Assembly (NCBI GenBank): GCA_036365515.1
Contig: CM070874.1
Span: forward strand, 96,320,942-96,384,941
Reading direction: 5' to 3'
DNA length: 64,000 bases
From: Torymus aiolomorphi
Taxonomy: Eukaryota; Arthropoda; Insecta; Hymenoptera; Torymidae
Of the stretch, positions 53,874 through 64,000 are shown piece after piece (position 1 is the first letter of the stretch; every line of letters begins with the position of its first letter). The notes under the pieces are model-generated. The model had not been told where the DNA came from and searched no databases. It worked only from the letters and a program-made list of their open reading frames with translations. The translations under genes were made by a program, and so were the position numbers.

Positions 53874-54073
53874 TATATAAGCGTGATGAGGCCGTTAAAG
53901 GCTTTCATTCCTTAATAATGGGTCAAACCAGCTCGTCCGTTGCTCCTGAGCAACAACCACTAATCAACGACAAGAACGAGAAGAATCAAAAGTCGCAGTG
54001 GAAAAAATATTCGGAAAAAATTTCAACAAACACCTGTTCTTTGTCCCAACAACAGGGTTATAAAAAGTTCTAA
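53874..54073 (+). CDS. 51-residue protein with N-myristoylation signal
   Basis: ORF 53918-54073 starts MGQTSSS, a clear N-myristoylation consensus (Gly2, Ser/Thr at 6), followed by a Gln/Lys/Asn-rich body. Its own promoter is TATATAAG at 53874-53881 with TCATTC A at 53907, 33 nt. The promoter matches the rest of the virus-like element, so I assign the gene to it. A membrane-associated role is inference. Confidence 0.55.
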
Positions 54074-54083
54074 ATATTTATAA

Positions 54084-54350
54084 GTAGATAAGCTATCAAA
54101 CCGCTGACCGCCCGCTGCGAACCGCACACCGTGCGTAGCAAAGCCGCTGACTGCTCGCGGCTCGTCGCTTCTGGAGTCACCGCTTCTTGAGTCACAGCTC
54201 TGGAGTCAGTATACTTTCGGCAGTCAAACAGCTGACCGCAGTTCTGCAGTCAAACAGCTGACCGCAGTTCTGCAGTCAGGCTTGACTCCAGAAAGCATAC
54301 TGACTCCAGAACCGCCTTGACTCCAGAACCGCCATAGCTTATCTACTACT
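54084..54350. mobile_element. MITE with GTAGATAAGCTAT ends
   Basis: Ends are AAGTAGATAAGCTAT and ATAGCTTATCTACT. The GC-richer core has a 27-bp direct duplication (CAGTCAAACAGCTGACCGCA) and inverted TGACTCCAGA motifs. No ORF. Confidence 0.75.
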
Positions 54351-54469
54351 ATTTTTAATTTTTACAATATATTTGATAACAAAATTTTACAAAATATTAT
54401 TAAGTTTGATACAAAATTACAAAATTCTTGTTTCCTATAAGGATCATTAAAATCATCTAGACTTCTAAT

Positions 54470-54810
54470 GACCAGTTTTCTTTTGATAAAGACGACAAAA
54501 ATAATAGATGCTGTAAATGTTTACCAATAAGTCTACTTCTGTCTCTTGAAATAATTCATCCTGCTTTTGAGAACAGTCTTTCAGACGGGACTAACGTAGC
54601 TACTTCAGATAAGTATCTTTTAGCTAAATTTGAGAGAGGTGAATCGGCATTTCTATTCCAATATGCTACAGGATTTTCATCCATTTTGATATTTGGCTGA
54701 TTTAAGTAATATTTTAATTCATCTGCTAAACCTTCTTCACTGCGAATTTTTTTAGATAAATTATTCTTTACAAAAAGTGCATTATGGTATTCCCAGAAAT
54801 TATGATGATT
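54470..54810 (-). pseudogene. hAT transposase C-terminal remnant
   Basis: The minus frame reads NFWEYHNALF, then AYWN...PLSNLAKRYLSEVAT, SERLFSKAG, a stop, and RSRLIGKHLQHLLFL. This is the hAT dimerisation domain pattern (YW, LA.rYL, SER.FS.AG, LLFL). An in-frame stop follows SKAG (near 54563). No N-terminal part or ends found, unless the neighbouring MITE is related. Confidence 0.85.
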
Positions 54811-55714
54811 TAATTTTTTTAAGTAAAAATAAAGTTTTTATGTGTTCAAATTGATTTCAATTCAACTATAATATAAATCAAAATTTATGTTTTGATACGA
54901 AAATATACATTTTTTAGTTGAATTAAATTAATTAAAAAAGTTAATATTTATTCAACGATTAGTGTTTACTTATTGTTTATATAAATTGTTTATCAATTGC
55001 ATTAATATATTTTATTGTTAAAATAAATACTTAGTCTATCGTTAAAGAGTAATCAACTTTTCAGTTGAATTATAATATTGCATTTCAATGTTATTTTTTG
55101 AAAAATGTTATCCTTATAAATTTATTAAATGATAATTAAATTTAATTGTACTTAAATTTTATTTAGCATATCGTCATCTTTAAATAAATGTAGATGAAAA
55201 AAATATATAAAAAAAGTCGCAGTGACCAGGATTTTAACCCTAGTACTCGACACATGAGGCACGCACCGTAACCACATTGCCATTGTCGAATATCAGTAAC
55301 CAGAACATAAGATAGTTTATGTTCATTTTTACCCTAACGGATTTATATTAGCAATTTTATTTGACTATAGATTTAAAATAATTTTGATGTTAGTCTTCCT
55401 TAATTTATATTCCCTTATATAAATTGAGCATTCGAGATAATCTATTTTACCCTCGAACGATCTCGAAATCTCGAATAATCGAATCCGTCTCGAATCTCGA
55501 AAGGAGAGAAACAAAAGACCAACAAACAGTGGCGCGCGTAGCGCGCTGATTAACGCTAGTTTTTTAAAAGAATAAGCATATCGGAGTTAATATCGAGCCC
55601 TAATATATCGATACCACGATATTTTGCTGGTCTATATATCGATACAAAATATCGATATATGTAAAGCGATATATCGATATTTTGTTATATCGATACGATA
55701 TCGGGTATCCCTAA
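54811..55714. other. AT-rich spacer with tRNA-like repeat and ATCGAT repeats
   Basis: 55216-55288 on the minus strand has A-box-like TGGCAATGTGGTTACGG and B-box-like GGTTAAAATCC, suggesting a tRNA-derived SINE fragment, though the acceptor stem does not pair. 55440-55500 repeats TCTCGAA motifs; 55600-55700 repeats ATATCGATA. No protein gene seen. Confidence 0.4.
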
Positions 55715-56435
55715 GGGAGTAGGAAATACAATAGGCGCCGTCCTCTGCGCTGCGCTCTGCGCCGTGCTCTTCGCCGCTATCCACACTGTTTCACTTTCAT
55801 TCCTGAAATCTAAAAATTGATAGCAAAAATGCAATGTGATGTACCATCATCTATAGAATCATATATGCCTATGATTCATGACAAAACTATCCACCATAAA
55901 CGTGCTCTCATGCTCCGAAGTGCATGCTCCATTTTATCGGAAAGTTATATAGAAGCACTGTACTCCCTTTAGCAATCAAGCTTGGATTGTTTTTGTCCTG
56001 ATGTTTGATGCTGTTATCATTTAAGTGTAAGTTAAAGTTTGTTGTTTTATTTTATAATTAATAAGCTTAATTAATGTTATTCAATACTATTTACACATGG
56101 ATAATGCTACCAGTTTTTTTATAAATAAATTTAATTTAGTTTAAAATTATATTTATTACAAATAAAATATTGAGTAAAATAAATAGAAATTATTGTAATT
56201 ACACTCATGGTTTCAATATTTTTCCTGTACAGTAGATGTAATAAATTAAAATGGATTAAAGGAAATGGAAATAAAAGAGTTAATTCCCAGTAAATTTATT
56301 GAAAATTACTTTAATCAAGTCACCAAAACATTCCAAAATAATAATACAAAGTTTGGGTTTGAGTATCATAAAATCTAAAATTTAAAATGTAAATGTTATT
56401 CTGCTTTGTACTTATCTTGTATCTGAATCTAAAAA

Positions 56436-57028
56436 TTATTTTATATCGGATTGCCATACGCTTATAAATAATTTTTTATGTTTTCTAAAGTTGTTATAAT
56501 GTTTTTCCTCTTCTCTTCTTATAATTTGCATTTTCTCAGAATCTGTCGAACAATATTTGTTTTGTTCTTCATGTTCGATGCCATTTTTTAATATGTTTCC
56601 AATGTTGTGTTGTGGTGTGCAAATGATACGATACATATCGGTTTGTTTCAAGTACCATTCATTCACTGTTATGCTGCTATTTTGAGCATTACAATCTTGG
56701 ACAATCACAATCACAGGGTATAAAGATTTCTGATATTTTTCTCTAATTAAAAGGTTCATATAATCTAAAGTTAACTGCATTTTGTGAGGGAAAATATAAT
56801 GCGATTCTATGGTAATACAGTGACCATGAATATACAATAACCACCAAACTTTATTTTCAAATTTTACTTCTGTTATCCAAACTCTTAAGTACTTATCTGA
56901 TGTTAGTAAATACTTTAAAGCAAACTCCATCTTATCCTTAAGTCGTTGAGAGTCAAATTGTTGACACCTTAATAAATCTTTATCATAAAAATGAAGAAAT
57001 TCTTTATCAGAAAAAAGAACAGGTATTT
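56436..57028 (-). CDS. Unknown protein, last exon
   Basis: Open from a TTTTTTCAG acceptor at about 57029 to a stop at 56436, about 197 codons. Contains WWLLYIHGHCITIESHYIFP and a charged C-terminus. I recognise no family. It lies inside the Harbinger element, and its upstream exon was not identified. Confidence 0.45.
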
Positions 57029-57163
57029 CTGAAAAAAGAAAACTTTGTTAGATGATTTTACAATATAAATAAAAAGAAAAGCAATTATATTTCATTTATT
57101 TATTGATGATATACAATATACAATAATAATATTATTTGTAAATATTTTTTAACTTAATTTTAA

Positions 57164-58232
57164 TTATTCTGAAATTTCTTTTTTATAATCTCTAATGCAT
57201 GTTATGATTTCAGCTGTGCATGCAAATTTTTCATCTGCCTTCACATTTTTTAATCCTTCTTTAATCATAGGCATGTACGTATCAATTTTACTTTTGCTAA
57301 TATAATTGCTTTTTATTCTTTCTATGCTTTCGTACATGTTATTCTTTGCATCGATCAACTGCTTTTCCCCATCATCAGATATTTTCTGTTTTTTTAATGG
57401 TTGTTTTTTTATGTACAAACTAGGATTTTCCTGAGATGTTGATGGCCCTGGATTAATGGATGAAACCATAGTTTCATGTTGTACATGGGGAATCAGGAAA
57501 CTCAACTCTTCATAGTGTTCCCATTGGTGACATGACCCTGCTGATGATCCTGATGGAACATAGCCGGTAAGCTTCTTGTGCACCGCAGTAAACTTTTTTT
57601 TCAAGTTTTGCCACTTTAGCTTTACTTCTGCCACTGTTAAGATAGTTTTAAATTAATAATTATAGTATTTTTGCCTCAACGAAGGTGAAGTTTGTAAATT
57701 TGTAAAATACTTTTACAATAAATGAAATACTAATACTAAAAAGTTTGTCACCTGATTGTAGAAAGGATGACAATCACACGAGTTGAGTTTATCTTTGCCC
57801 AATTGATTGAAAATATTTATTTGATTTCACCTGAATTATCATTCAAAAATTTTAAATGAATTTCAGGTAAAAATCAGATAAATATTTTCAATGGAGGCAT
57901 ATGCGATATTTTTTTTTAATACGTTTTTGCGCATGCACGTGTGCAAAAAATCATGCTTTACGAACATTAATTTTAACATTTAATAATATAAATTTTATTT
58001 ATATTTTTTTTTTATATACTTATTTTATAATACTTAATAATTTCTGTACTGAATGTGTTTAATATTACCTGATAAGTTTCTTTCGTAGATTTGGTAGATG
58101 GCTTGGGAAATGGGTATTAAATACATCATTTTTAAAGTCATTTCTCACATAATCCGGGTACTTCTTATCATAAATGAAAGATTCCGGCTGTATCACTGTT
58201 ATTAGTAAACTATTGATTTCTGTAATTTCCAT
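57164..58232 (-). pseudogene. MADF-like DNA-binding protein, frameshifted first exon
   Basis: Exon 1 (58232-58069) starts MEITEINSLLITV and FIYDKKYPDY, a MADF start. Exon 2 (57633-57164) continues VKLKWQNLKKKF and ends KKEISE. Donor and acceptor are clear, but exon 1 must change frame near 58120-58130 for the domain and the splice phase to agree, so one indel is likely. Role by analogy: the Myb/MADF partner that Harbinger transposases need for nuclear entry and end binding. Confidence 0.6.
57801..57897. mobile_element. Small foldback
   Basis: Inverted arms ATTGAAAATATTTATTTGATTT and AAATCAGATAAATATTTTCAAT with CACCTGAA/TTCAGGT inside; lies in the intron of the MADF-like gene. Confidence 0.65.
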
Positions 58233-58471
58233 GTCGATTTGAGATTTTCCGAAAGATAAAACGTTATCGTCTTGTCTTGCTCACTGTTTGACAAATGAGC
58301 CTCACAACAAAATGCAGCATCCAATCTTTGCCTTTGTTTTATGCTATAGCTACTTAATTCTTCGAAAATCAGATTTAGTTTCCGCGCCTCAAGATTAGTA
58401 CGACATCTATACTGCTCGCGGTTGACAGTTTATTCGTACCAAAATGGTACCTTTATAAAAAAAGTTTGAAT

Positions 58472-60416
58472 ATGGAAGTTAACGAAGTAGATTTATCCGT
58501 TATATCAATGATAAAAGAATGCCCTTTTCTATATGATAAAAACGACGATGATTTTTATGATCCAAATTTGTGGAATAAAACCTACAATGAAATTTCTGGT
58601 TTTGTAAACAAAAAATATAACGCGAAAATGACAGGTACATAAAAAAAACAAAAATGATAATAAATTATTATTAAATAATCACACAAATTAAATTATTATA
58701 TATTTGATATTTTTTACAATCCACTTTATTTAGAAGTGCATTTTTAAAATCTAAAAAGGTTATGTTTGGGATATTATATAAATAATGAAATAACTTCTAA
58801 TTATTTTTCAATTACAGTATCTTTTATATAATATATATATTTTATTTATATTTTATAGGTGAGGATGTCAAACAACGCTGGAATTCTATGAGAAAAGGAT
58901 TCTCAAGAGCATTGAAGGAAAAGAATGAAAAGTACTATTTGTACAAACATTTATTGTTTTTGAAAGACTACATCTCAATTAAAACGAATAATAATAAGAA
59001 TAATAATCTTGAAAAAGTCAAAAACGTAGAGAAAACAATTAGAGAAGAAGAAGATGATGAAGAAGATGATGAAGATGAATTGTCTTTTGAAGATATTGAA
59101 ACAGCTGCAGAAGAACGTAACACATTAAAATTATCATCAATCACCACTGCAGGACATTCTTTAATGAAAGAAGACACTGACAAAAAAGCAAAGAATGATA
59201 CTAATAGTCATTCAAGAAAAAGACATTCAGAAGAAATGGATATTTTAAAGAAACTTGTTGCATCAAAACATGCACAAGAGGAAAATTGTTTTGATAAATT
59301 TGACGCACCAGCAAAATATTTTCCACCAGTGGACAAGTCTGCACCCCTAGTGGAAATTTAATTTGGGCAAAACGGTTTAAAACAATTCGTAACTGTTCAA
59401 ATCTGTTTAAAACTGTTTATTAGTGTGAATTTTTGGACGTTTAAAACAGTTCTAAACAGTTATGAACAATTTTGAACAGTTTTGAACAATTTTGAATTTT
59501 TGTATTGAAAATGTACCTATCAGACATTCATTTGATCAGTTTAAAACAGTCTTAAATAGTTATGAACAATTTTAAACAGTTTTAAATAATTCAGAATTAT
59601 TGTATTGAAAATGTACTGATCATCAGGGAATTATTTGAAATAGTTTAAAACAGTTTTGAACAGTTTACAGCAGTTTTGAGCGAATTAAATTTCCAGTAAG
59701 GAAGCGACTTTTCGTCATATCTGCGACGACGGCGACATTAATAACTGTTCAAATCTGTTCAAAACTATTCTAAACAAATTCATATTGTACAAACGAAAGT
59801 TCAGAACGGATTAAAACTGTTCAAAATTGTTTGAAACCATTCATAAATGTTCAAAACCATTTAAAACTGTTTAAAACAGTACATAACTGTTCAAAATTAT
59901 TTTAAACTGTTTTAAATAAATTCTTATTAATTAATAATATTTTAATACAAAAGTTCAAAACAGTTTTAAATTGTTCGTAAATGTTTAAAAAAGTTCAAAA
60001 GTGTTTAAAACTGTTTAAAACTGTTCATAACTGTTTAGAACTGTTTTAAACGTCCAAAAATTCACACTAATAAACAGTTTTAAACGGTTTTGAACAGTTT
60101 TAAACAATTTTAAACAGATTTGAACAGTGACGAATTGTTTTAAACTATTTTGAGCAAATTAAATTTCCACTAGGGACAGAAGAAAATAGATGAAATGAGT
60201 AGAATGGAGAATGAAATACTACAATTAACAGCAAAATCTATTGAAAATCTTAATAAGAGTCTGTCTCCATCAGGTACTGATCTCGAAGATGATTGTTTTG
60301 AGATGGCAATTAGAGAAAGTTTAAAAAGTATTCCAGAAAAGGATATTCTGGGCTGCATTCCTCAAATTTTAAATATTATATCTAATTATAATTATAACAA
60401 TAGTATACAATCATAG
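58472..60416 (+). pseudogene. MADF-BESS protein interrupted by a MITE
   Basis: Exon 1 58472-58634 (MEVNEVDLSVISMIKECPFLYD) and exon 2 from about 58859 (DVKQRWNSMRKGFSRAL) form a MADF domain. An acidic EEDDEEDDEDE stretch (about 59044-59082) and a basic region follow. At 59345 an 831-bp MITE breaks the frame, adding four codons and a stop. Beyond it the same frame resumes (60176-60416) with a BESS-type motif FEMAIRESLKSIPEKDILGCIPQIL. Removing the MITE and one AC restores continuity, so the insertion is secondary. MADF-BESS proteins bind DNA and protein partners; here it is a likely transposase partner. Confidence 0.8.
59345..60175. mobile_element. 831-bp MITE, ends CCCTAGTGGAAATTTAATTTG
   Basis: Perfect 19-bp or longer terminal inverted repeats. 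The interior is dozens of copies of AAAACAGTTTTGAACAGTTT in both orientations. Possible 2-bp duplication AC. No coding capacity. Confidence 0.9.
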
Positions 60417-61170
60417 TATTAGTTTCGTCATACTTCAAATTATTTTTTTTTAATTTATTTATGCTGTGCTTTGGTATTATAGTACTAATACTATCAGATT
60501 TATAATCAAGTTTAAGTAATGAAGATGTAACTGATTTAATTTTCTAAGAGCGTGTTAAAAAATTTTTTTTTTTTTATTAATCTATTTTGTCATTTTTATA
60601 AAAAATTTATATTGTCATTCTTAAGGAAGTTGGAAATCTTATGTTATACAAGAATAACATAACTCAAAATATTCATAATTATTATTTTTAAATAAACAAA
60701 TAATATACGTTTCTTAAAAAAATTAAGTTCATGCTTTAGCAACAATGTTTAAGGTCAAGTTTATATGAAGAGAAAGACATTGTAATTGGAGTTTAATAAA
60801 AAGCACTTTTTATCTGAAAAAATTTTTTATTAATATGAAATTTAAAGTAAACAAATTAGTTTTAGTTTTAGTTTAGTTTTAGTTTAGTTTCACATTTCAT
60901 CAATAGGGGCATTACAAAAATGGCGTGCACTTAAATAATAATGGATTAAGAAATTTGGTACATTACTTACAAGAGAAGAAATGGGAGGTACAACCTCCGG
61001 TCAATTGAGCTCATATTCTTGCAAGAAGAAGAAGTTGAGTGTTGGGCCAATAATATTATTAATTTTTGGAACGTGTGCTCAACCAGGAGCTTGTGACTAA
61101 GGTGGTTGTTGAGGAGGTTGCTGTTGCTGCTATTCCTGTAGGTTACAGTAATGAGTATTTCTATATTAAA
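60417..61170. other. Harbinger interior spacer
   Basis: AT-rich; a TTTTAGTTTAG short repeat near 60858-60890 and a GC-richer 61080-61130 stretch. No gene seen. Confidence 0.5.
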
Positions 61171-62549
61171 TTATATACACTGTTCTTGCCAAGGCACCGA
61201 ACCTACGGGTGAATTAAAATATTGTTTTAAATAATTTCGTTGATCCCAAGGACTCATTCTTCCTTCCAATACATCTTCAACGTCCACATTTTCACTTATT
61301 GTTTCTCCATGATTGTTTTCACTATTCGTAGATAAAATAAAATTGTGCAAAATTATTGTAGCAGAAACAATCATTCTCGTTTTTTTAAAATCAAATTTTA
61401 AGCACTGCCGTAATATTCTCCATCTTGAAGAAAGAATTCCGAAACTGCATTCTATTGCCATTCTAGCTCTTTTTAATCTGTAGTTGAAGATTTTTTCTTC
61501 AACTGTCATATTCACACTCTGAGTATAGGGTTTCAATAATTGATTTTTCAACGGAAAAATTTCATCCGCAACAAAAGCTAGAGGTAATTTAATATTCGTG
61601 TGTGGCAGAGCTTGTGCTGTTGGAATATCCATTTGATTATTCATCATTTTAGAATATAGATCTGTATATGTTAAAATACTGGAATCACTACAAGAACCTA
61701 CATAAAGTGTATCAATCAAATTAACTGTTTTTGTAAAGAATGTTTCATATTCAAATGTTTTATATTCAAAACTACTTACCATAATCACCAATGTTAAACC
61801 ATGTGAATAAACAATTTGAGTTACATGCTGCTAAAAGTACAATACTATTAAATTTTTTATAATTGAAGAAGAGACTGCCTGATTTTTGTGGCAATTGAAT
61901 CTGAATGTGTTTTCCGTCTAGGGCTCCAATACAATTAGGAAATTGCCATCTTTTCCAAAATCCATTAGCAATTTCTTTCCATTTTTTTTTATCTGGGAAT
62001 TGAATATATAGTGGCCCTGCAACTTCGTAAATGACTGTACACACTTCTAGAATAATGCGATATAGCACTGACTTTGATATACAGAAATGCCATGCAGTTG
62101 ATGCTACATCACTTCCATGTCCCAGTAAACTAAAAAGTAATTATAAGATATTTGAAAGCTATAATATAATATCACAATATAAAATTCAATTTGTTTATAA
62201 GTTTTTATAGCATTAAAACATACTGCAAAGTTATCGCCAATCTTAGTGAAGCTGGTAATGGAAGTCTTCTACTTCTTTTTATTAATTTGTCTTCTAACAA
62301 ATCAAATAAAATTATAAACTGTTCTAAATTCATACGAGAGAAATTGATAAATTCTTGTTCATCTGTTATTGCAAAATATTTGAAGAGAATTGTAAAAGCT
62401 CCAAATCTATCTCTCATTGGTACACTTAGGATTGGTTTCACCCACCACCTTCTTATCTTCCTCCTTTTTCTCTTCAATATTTTTAGAAGAATTATTATAT
62501 CCAGTAAACTAATACACTTTTCTAAAATATGTATTTTCTCATTCATCAT
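61171..62549 (-). CDS. Harbinger transposase (DDE_Tnp_4), three exons, 400 residues
   Basis: Exons 62549-62224, 62129-61780 and 61697-61171 with GTATGT, GTAAGT donors and TTTTTAG, TATGTAG acceptors; phases agree and sum to 401 codons. Helical N-terminus, then HLLGHGSD...ISKSVLYRII (helix-turn-helix-like), D180 in GALDGKHI, D230 in GSCSDSS (created by splicing), ADEIFPL, and E308 in MAIECSFGILSSRWRIL. This is the complete catalytic triad. Cuts and moves the element at TWA sites. No lesion found. Confidence 0.9.
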
Positions 62550-62740
62550 TTTGAAATAGAGAATACAGCTCCTTTTTTAAAATCATTATATAGATGAGTA
62601 TAGATATAACTTTGTTAATCGTTTTGTCATGAATCATAAGCATATAGATGACGGTACATCACATTGCATTTTTGCTATCAAATTTTAGATTTCTGGAATG
62701 AAAGTGAAACAGTGTGGATAGCGGCGAAGAGCACGGCGCA

Positions 62741-62884
62741 GGGCCCTTTCTACATATGTGTGTTCTGTCTGTTCTAGACAACTTCTCTCTATGTCTGTCT
62801 CTGTCTTACATAAACCGAACAGATCTATCTGTCTTTGTCGGGAACACACAGAACACACAGAACACACATATGTAGAAAGGCCCC
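62741..62884. mobile_element. 144-bp MITE nested in the right Harbinger end
   Basis: Ends GGGCCCTTTCTACATATGTG and its near inverse; interior of TCTGT/ACAGA repeats. Absent from the matching left terminal repeat, which proves insertion. Confidence 0.85.
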
Positions 62885-62939
62885 AGAGCGCAGCGCAAGA
62901 GGACGGCGCCTATTGTATTTCCTCCCTAACAGCTACGTC

Positions 62940-63297
62940 CACCGACCCCCTTCCAGCCGTAAGAATTTTTCAGTTTTTTTTATTTTTTGACTAAAGAAAT
63001 AATCCATCTTTAACAAAAAATTAGCTCTTGTTGTATTTTTATTTGCTCCATTCAGAGCTATCTTGCAATAATATATGCTCCTAAAAAATTAGTAGTAAAA
63101 AGCTAGGATGTGTAATTATCATTTTTTCACGTTAACGGTAGCATTTCCTAACAATCAAAAAAACTGAAGGTAGAGCCGAATAGAGCAAATAAAACTACAC
63201 TATATAAGAGCTAATTTTTTTGTTAAGGGTGGATTATTTCTTTAGTCAAAAAAATAAGAAAAACTGAAAAATTCTTACGGCTGGAAGGGGGTCGGTG
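62940..63297. mobile_element. MITE with ACCGACCCCCTTCC ends
   Basis: Terminal inverted repeats ACCGACCCCCTTCCAGCCG, over 50 bp long. A 9-bp duplication GCTACGT(C/A)C flanks it with one mismatch, which would fit a Mutator-type element. No gene. Confidence 0.75.
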
Positions 63298-63839
63298 CTA
63301 CGTACTCGTAACTCGTAACAATATATATTTCTTACAATAGGAGGTATTCTAGGATTCTAGCTCCAGCGATTTTAAAAAAAAAAATATATATATATATTCC
63401 CTCTATAAAAAATGCATCCTTGGCATGGTCGACGCCATGTTGCGACGCCATGTTGATTTTTTCTCGAATATCTCGAAATCTCGAATTTTTTGGCGCATGC
63501 GCAAATGCCCTATAGGGACTTAGGGAGTCTCTACAACCGTGCAGCACGCGTGTGTGTGCTCGCCGTGTATAAGGTATACCTATATATAGGAGAGCGCTAT
63601 ATATAGGTATACCTTATAGGAGAGCACTATATATAGGTATACCTTATACACGAGAGGGCATATGCACGCGCAAAGTTATAGAGACACCCTTAGAGTTATG
63701 GTGGAATGGTATAGAGATAGCGCATGTGTTGTGAGCGGGAAAATATGATATATATTAATTGATAGAAATTTATAATCAATTGATAAATCGATGAAAAATT
63801 TTTATTTAAAAAAAAATATTTATTCATTACGTGTGTGTG

Positions 63840-63881
<42 letters not shown>

Positions 63882-64000
63882 CCTGCGTGCGTGCGTGCGT
63901 GCGTGCATGTGTGTGTGTGTGTGTGTATGTGTGTGTGGGTGAGTGGGTGGGTGGGTGTATGTGTATGTAAACACTCGATATCTCGAAAACCATTTCATCT
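63298..64000. repeat. Simple-repeat tail of the window
   Basis: TCTCGAA motifs, a duplicated GCGACGCCATGTTG, repeated TATATATAGGTATACCTTATA palindromes (63568-63655) and a TG/GTGC/GGGT microsatellite (63830-63960). No gene seen. Confidence 0.7.

Larger units (their letters stand above)
40308..54073. mobile_element. Endogenous Polinton/Maverick or adintovirus-like element
   Basis: The gene set is diagnostic: protein-primed DNA polymerase B, retrovirus-type integrase, FtsK/HerA-type packaging ATPase, adenovirus-type cysteine protease, penton and double-jelly-roll capsid protein, plus a PLA2 minor capsid protein as in adintoviruses. The early block reads plus (41490-46475), the next block minus (49697-46699), and the structural block plus (49795-53129). 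Terminal inverted repeats and a target duplication were not found, so limits are those of the outermost genes. Polymerase, OB-like, ATPase and capsid genes are broken, so this copy should not be autonomous. Confidence 0.93.
55715..62926 (-). mobile_element. 7.2 kb PIF/Harbinger transposon
   Basis: Flanked by TAA (55712-55714 and 62927-62929), the standard 3-bp Harbinger target. Terminal inverted repeats of about 180 bp start GGGAGTAGGAAATACAATAG on the left and GGGAGGAAATACAATAG on the right. The right one is interrupted by a 144-bp insert at 62741-62884. It contains a transposase and DNA-binding partner genes. Confidence 0.92.

Noticed and set aside
39940..54350. Terminal inverted repeats of the Polinton-like element
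   Set aside because: Compared both flanks by eye; only the GTAGATAAGCTAT MITE ends were found, and they belong to a separate element.
55216..55288. Functional tRNA gene
   Set aside because: A- and B-box-like sequences are present, but the acceptor stem does not pair and the anticodon arm is poor; more likely a SINE fragment.

Overview
The window looks like a repeat-rich arthropod, probably insect, chromosome. It is AT-rich outside the tandem array, has short GT-AG introns (59 to 85 bp is common), TATA plus TCAKT initiator promoters, many MITE-like foldbacks and long TG, TA and CT microsatellites. There are no bacterial-type operons, no rRNA genes and no CRISPR array. The species cannot be named from the sequence.

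Layout. (1) Positions 1-9268 and 30069-38107 are one head-to-tail array of about 1.05-1.13 kb units, all on the minus strand. It holds 16 gene copies in the window and continues off the left edge. Each unit is a TG microsatellite, a compact promoter (two CCAAT boxes, TATAAAAG, an initiator 33 nt further on), an intronless 221-codon gene, and a 3' region with three small stem-loops. One stem-loop matches the metazoan histone mRNA 3' stem-loop consensus exactly. The protein is mostly disordered and carries motifs typical of viral cell-cycle hub proteins: an IxCxE retinoblastoma-type motif, a SUMO-interaction motif with an acidic tail, and a terminal RRRLF cyclin-docking motif. (2) Copy 9 is split by a 20.8 kb DNA transposon at 9269-30068. 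Its ends are CACAGTG...CACTGTG, the same heptamer as V(D)J recombination signals, with a 5-bp GC-rich target duplication. Its minus strand encodes a Transib/RAG1-type transposase in seven exons that join in phase to 618 residues with D199, D307 and E513. The rest of the element holds satellites, foldbacks, a RAD51-like fragment and a 1.73 kb inverted repeat. (3) Positions 38.1-39.8 kb hold CT repeats and four copies of a palindromic module.

(4) Positions 40.3-54.1 kb hold an endogenous Polinton/Maverick or adintovirus-like element. It has a protein-primed DNA polymerase B, a small OB-fold-like protein, a retrovirus-type integrase with chromodomain, a fibre-like protein, a conserved protein of unknown role, a packaging ATPase, a phospholipase A2 minor capsid protein, an adenovirus-type protease, a penton and a double-jelly-roll major capsid protein. 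Two paralogous 171-residue genes lie near its two ends. Polymerase, ATPase, capsid and OB-fold genes carry stops or frameshifts, and the integrase has lost a catalytic aspartate, so it is a decayed copy. Most of its genes share a TATA to TCAKT spacing of 32-34 nt, and the array gene has the same layout.

(5) Positions 54.1-55.7 kb hold a MITE, a hAT transposase remnant and a tRNA-like repeat. (6) Positions 55715-62926 are a 7.2 kb PIF/Harbinger element flanked by TAA. It has an intact three-exon transposase (400 residues, D180/D230/E308), a MADF-BESS partner gene broken by an 831-bp MITE, a second MADF-like gene with a frameshift and one unknown ORF. (7) From 62.93 kb to the end there is a MITE and simple repeats.

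The most unusual signal is the multicopy array: a cell-cycle-hub-like protein with histone-style 3' stem-loops and a promoter layout shared with the adjacent endogenous virus. Protein functions here are read from motifs and remembered family features, not from a database search.
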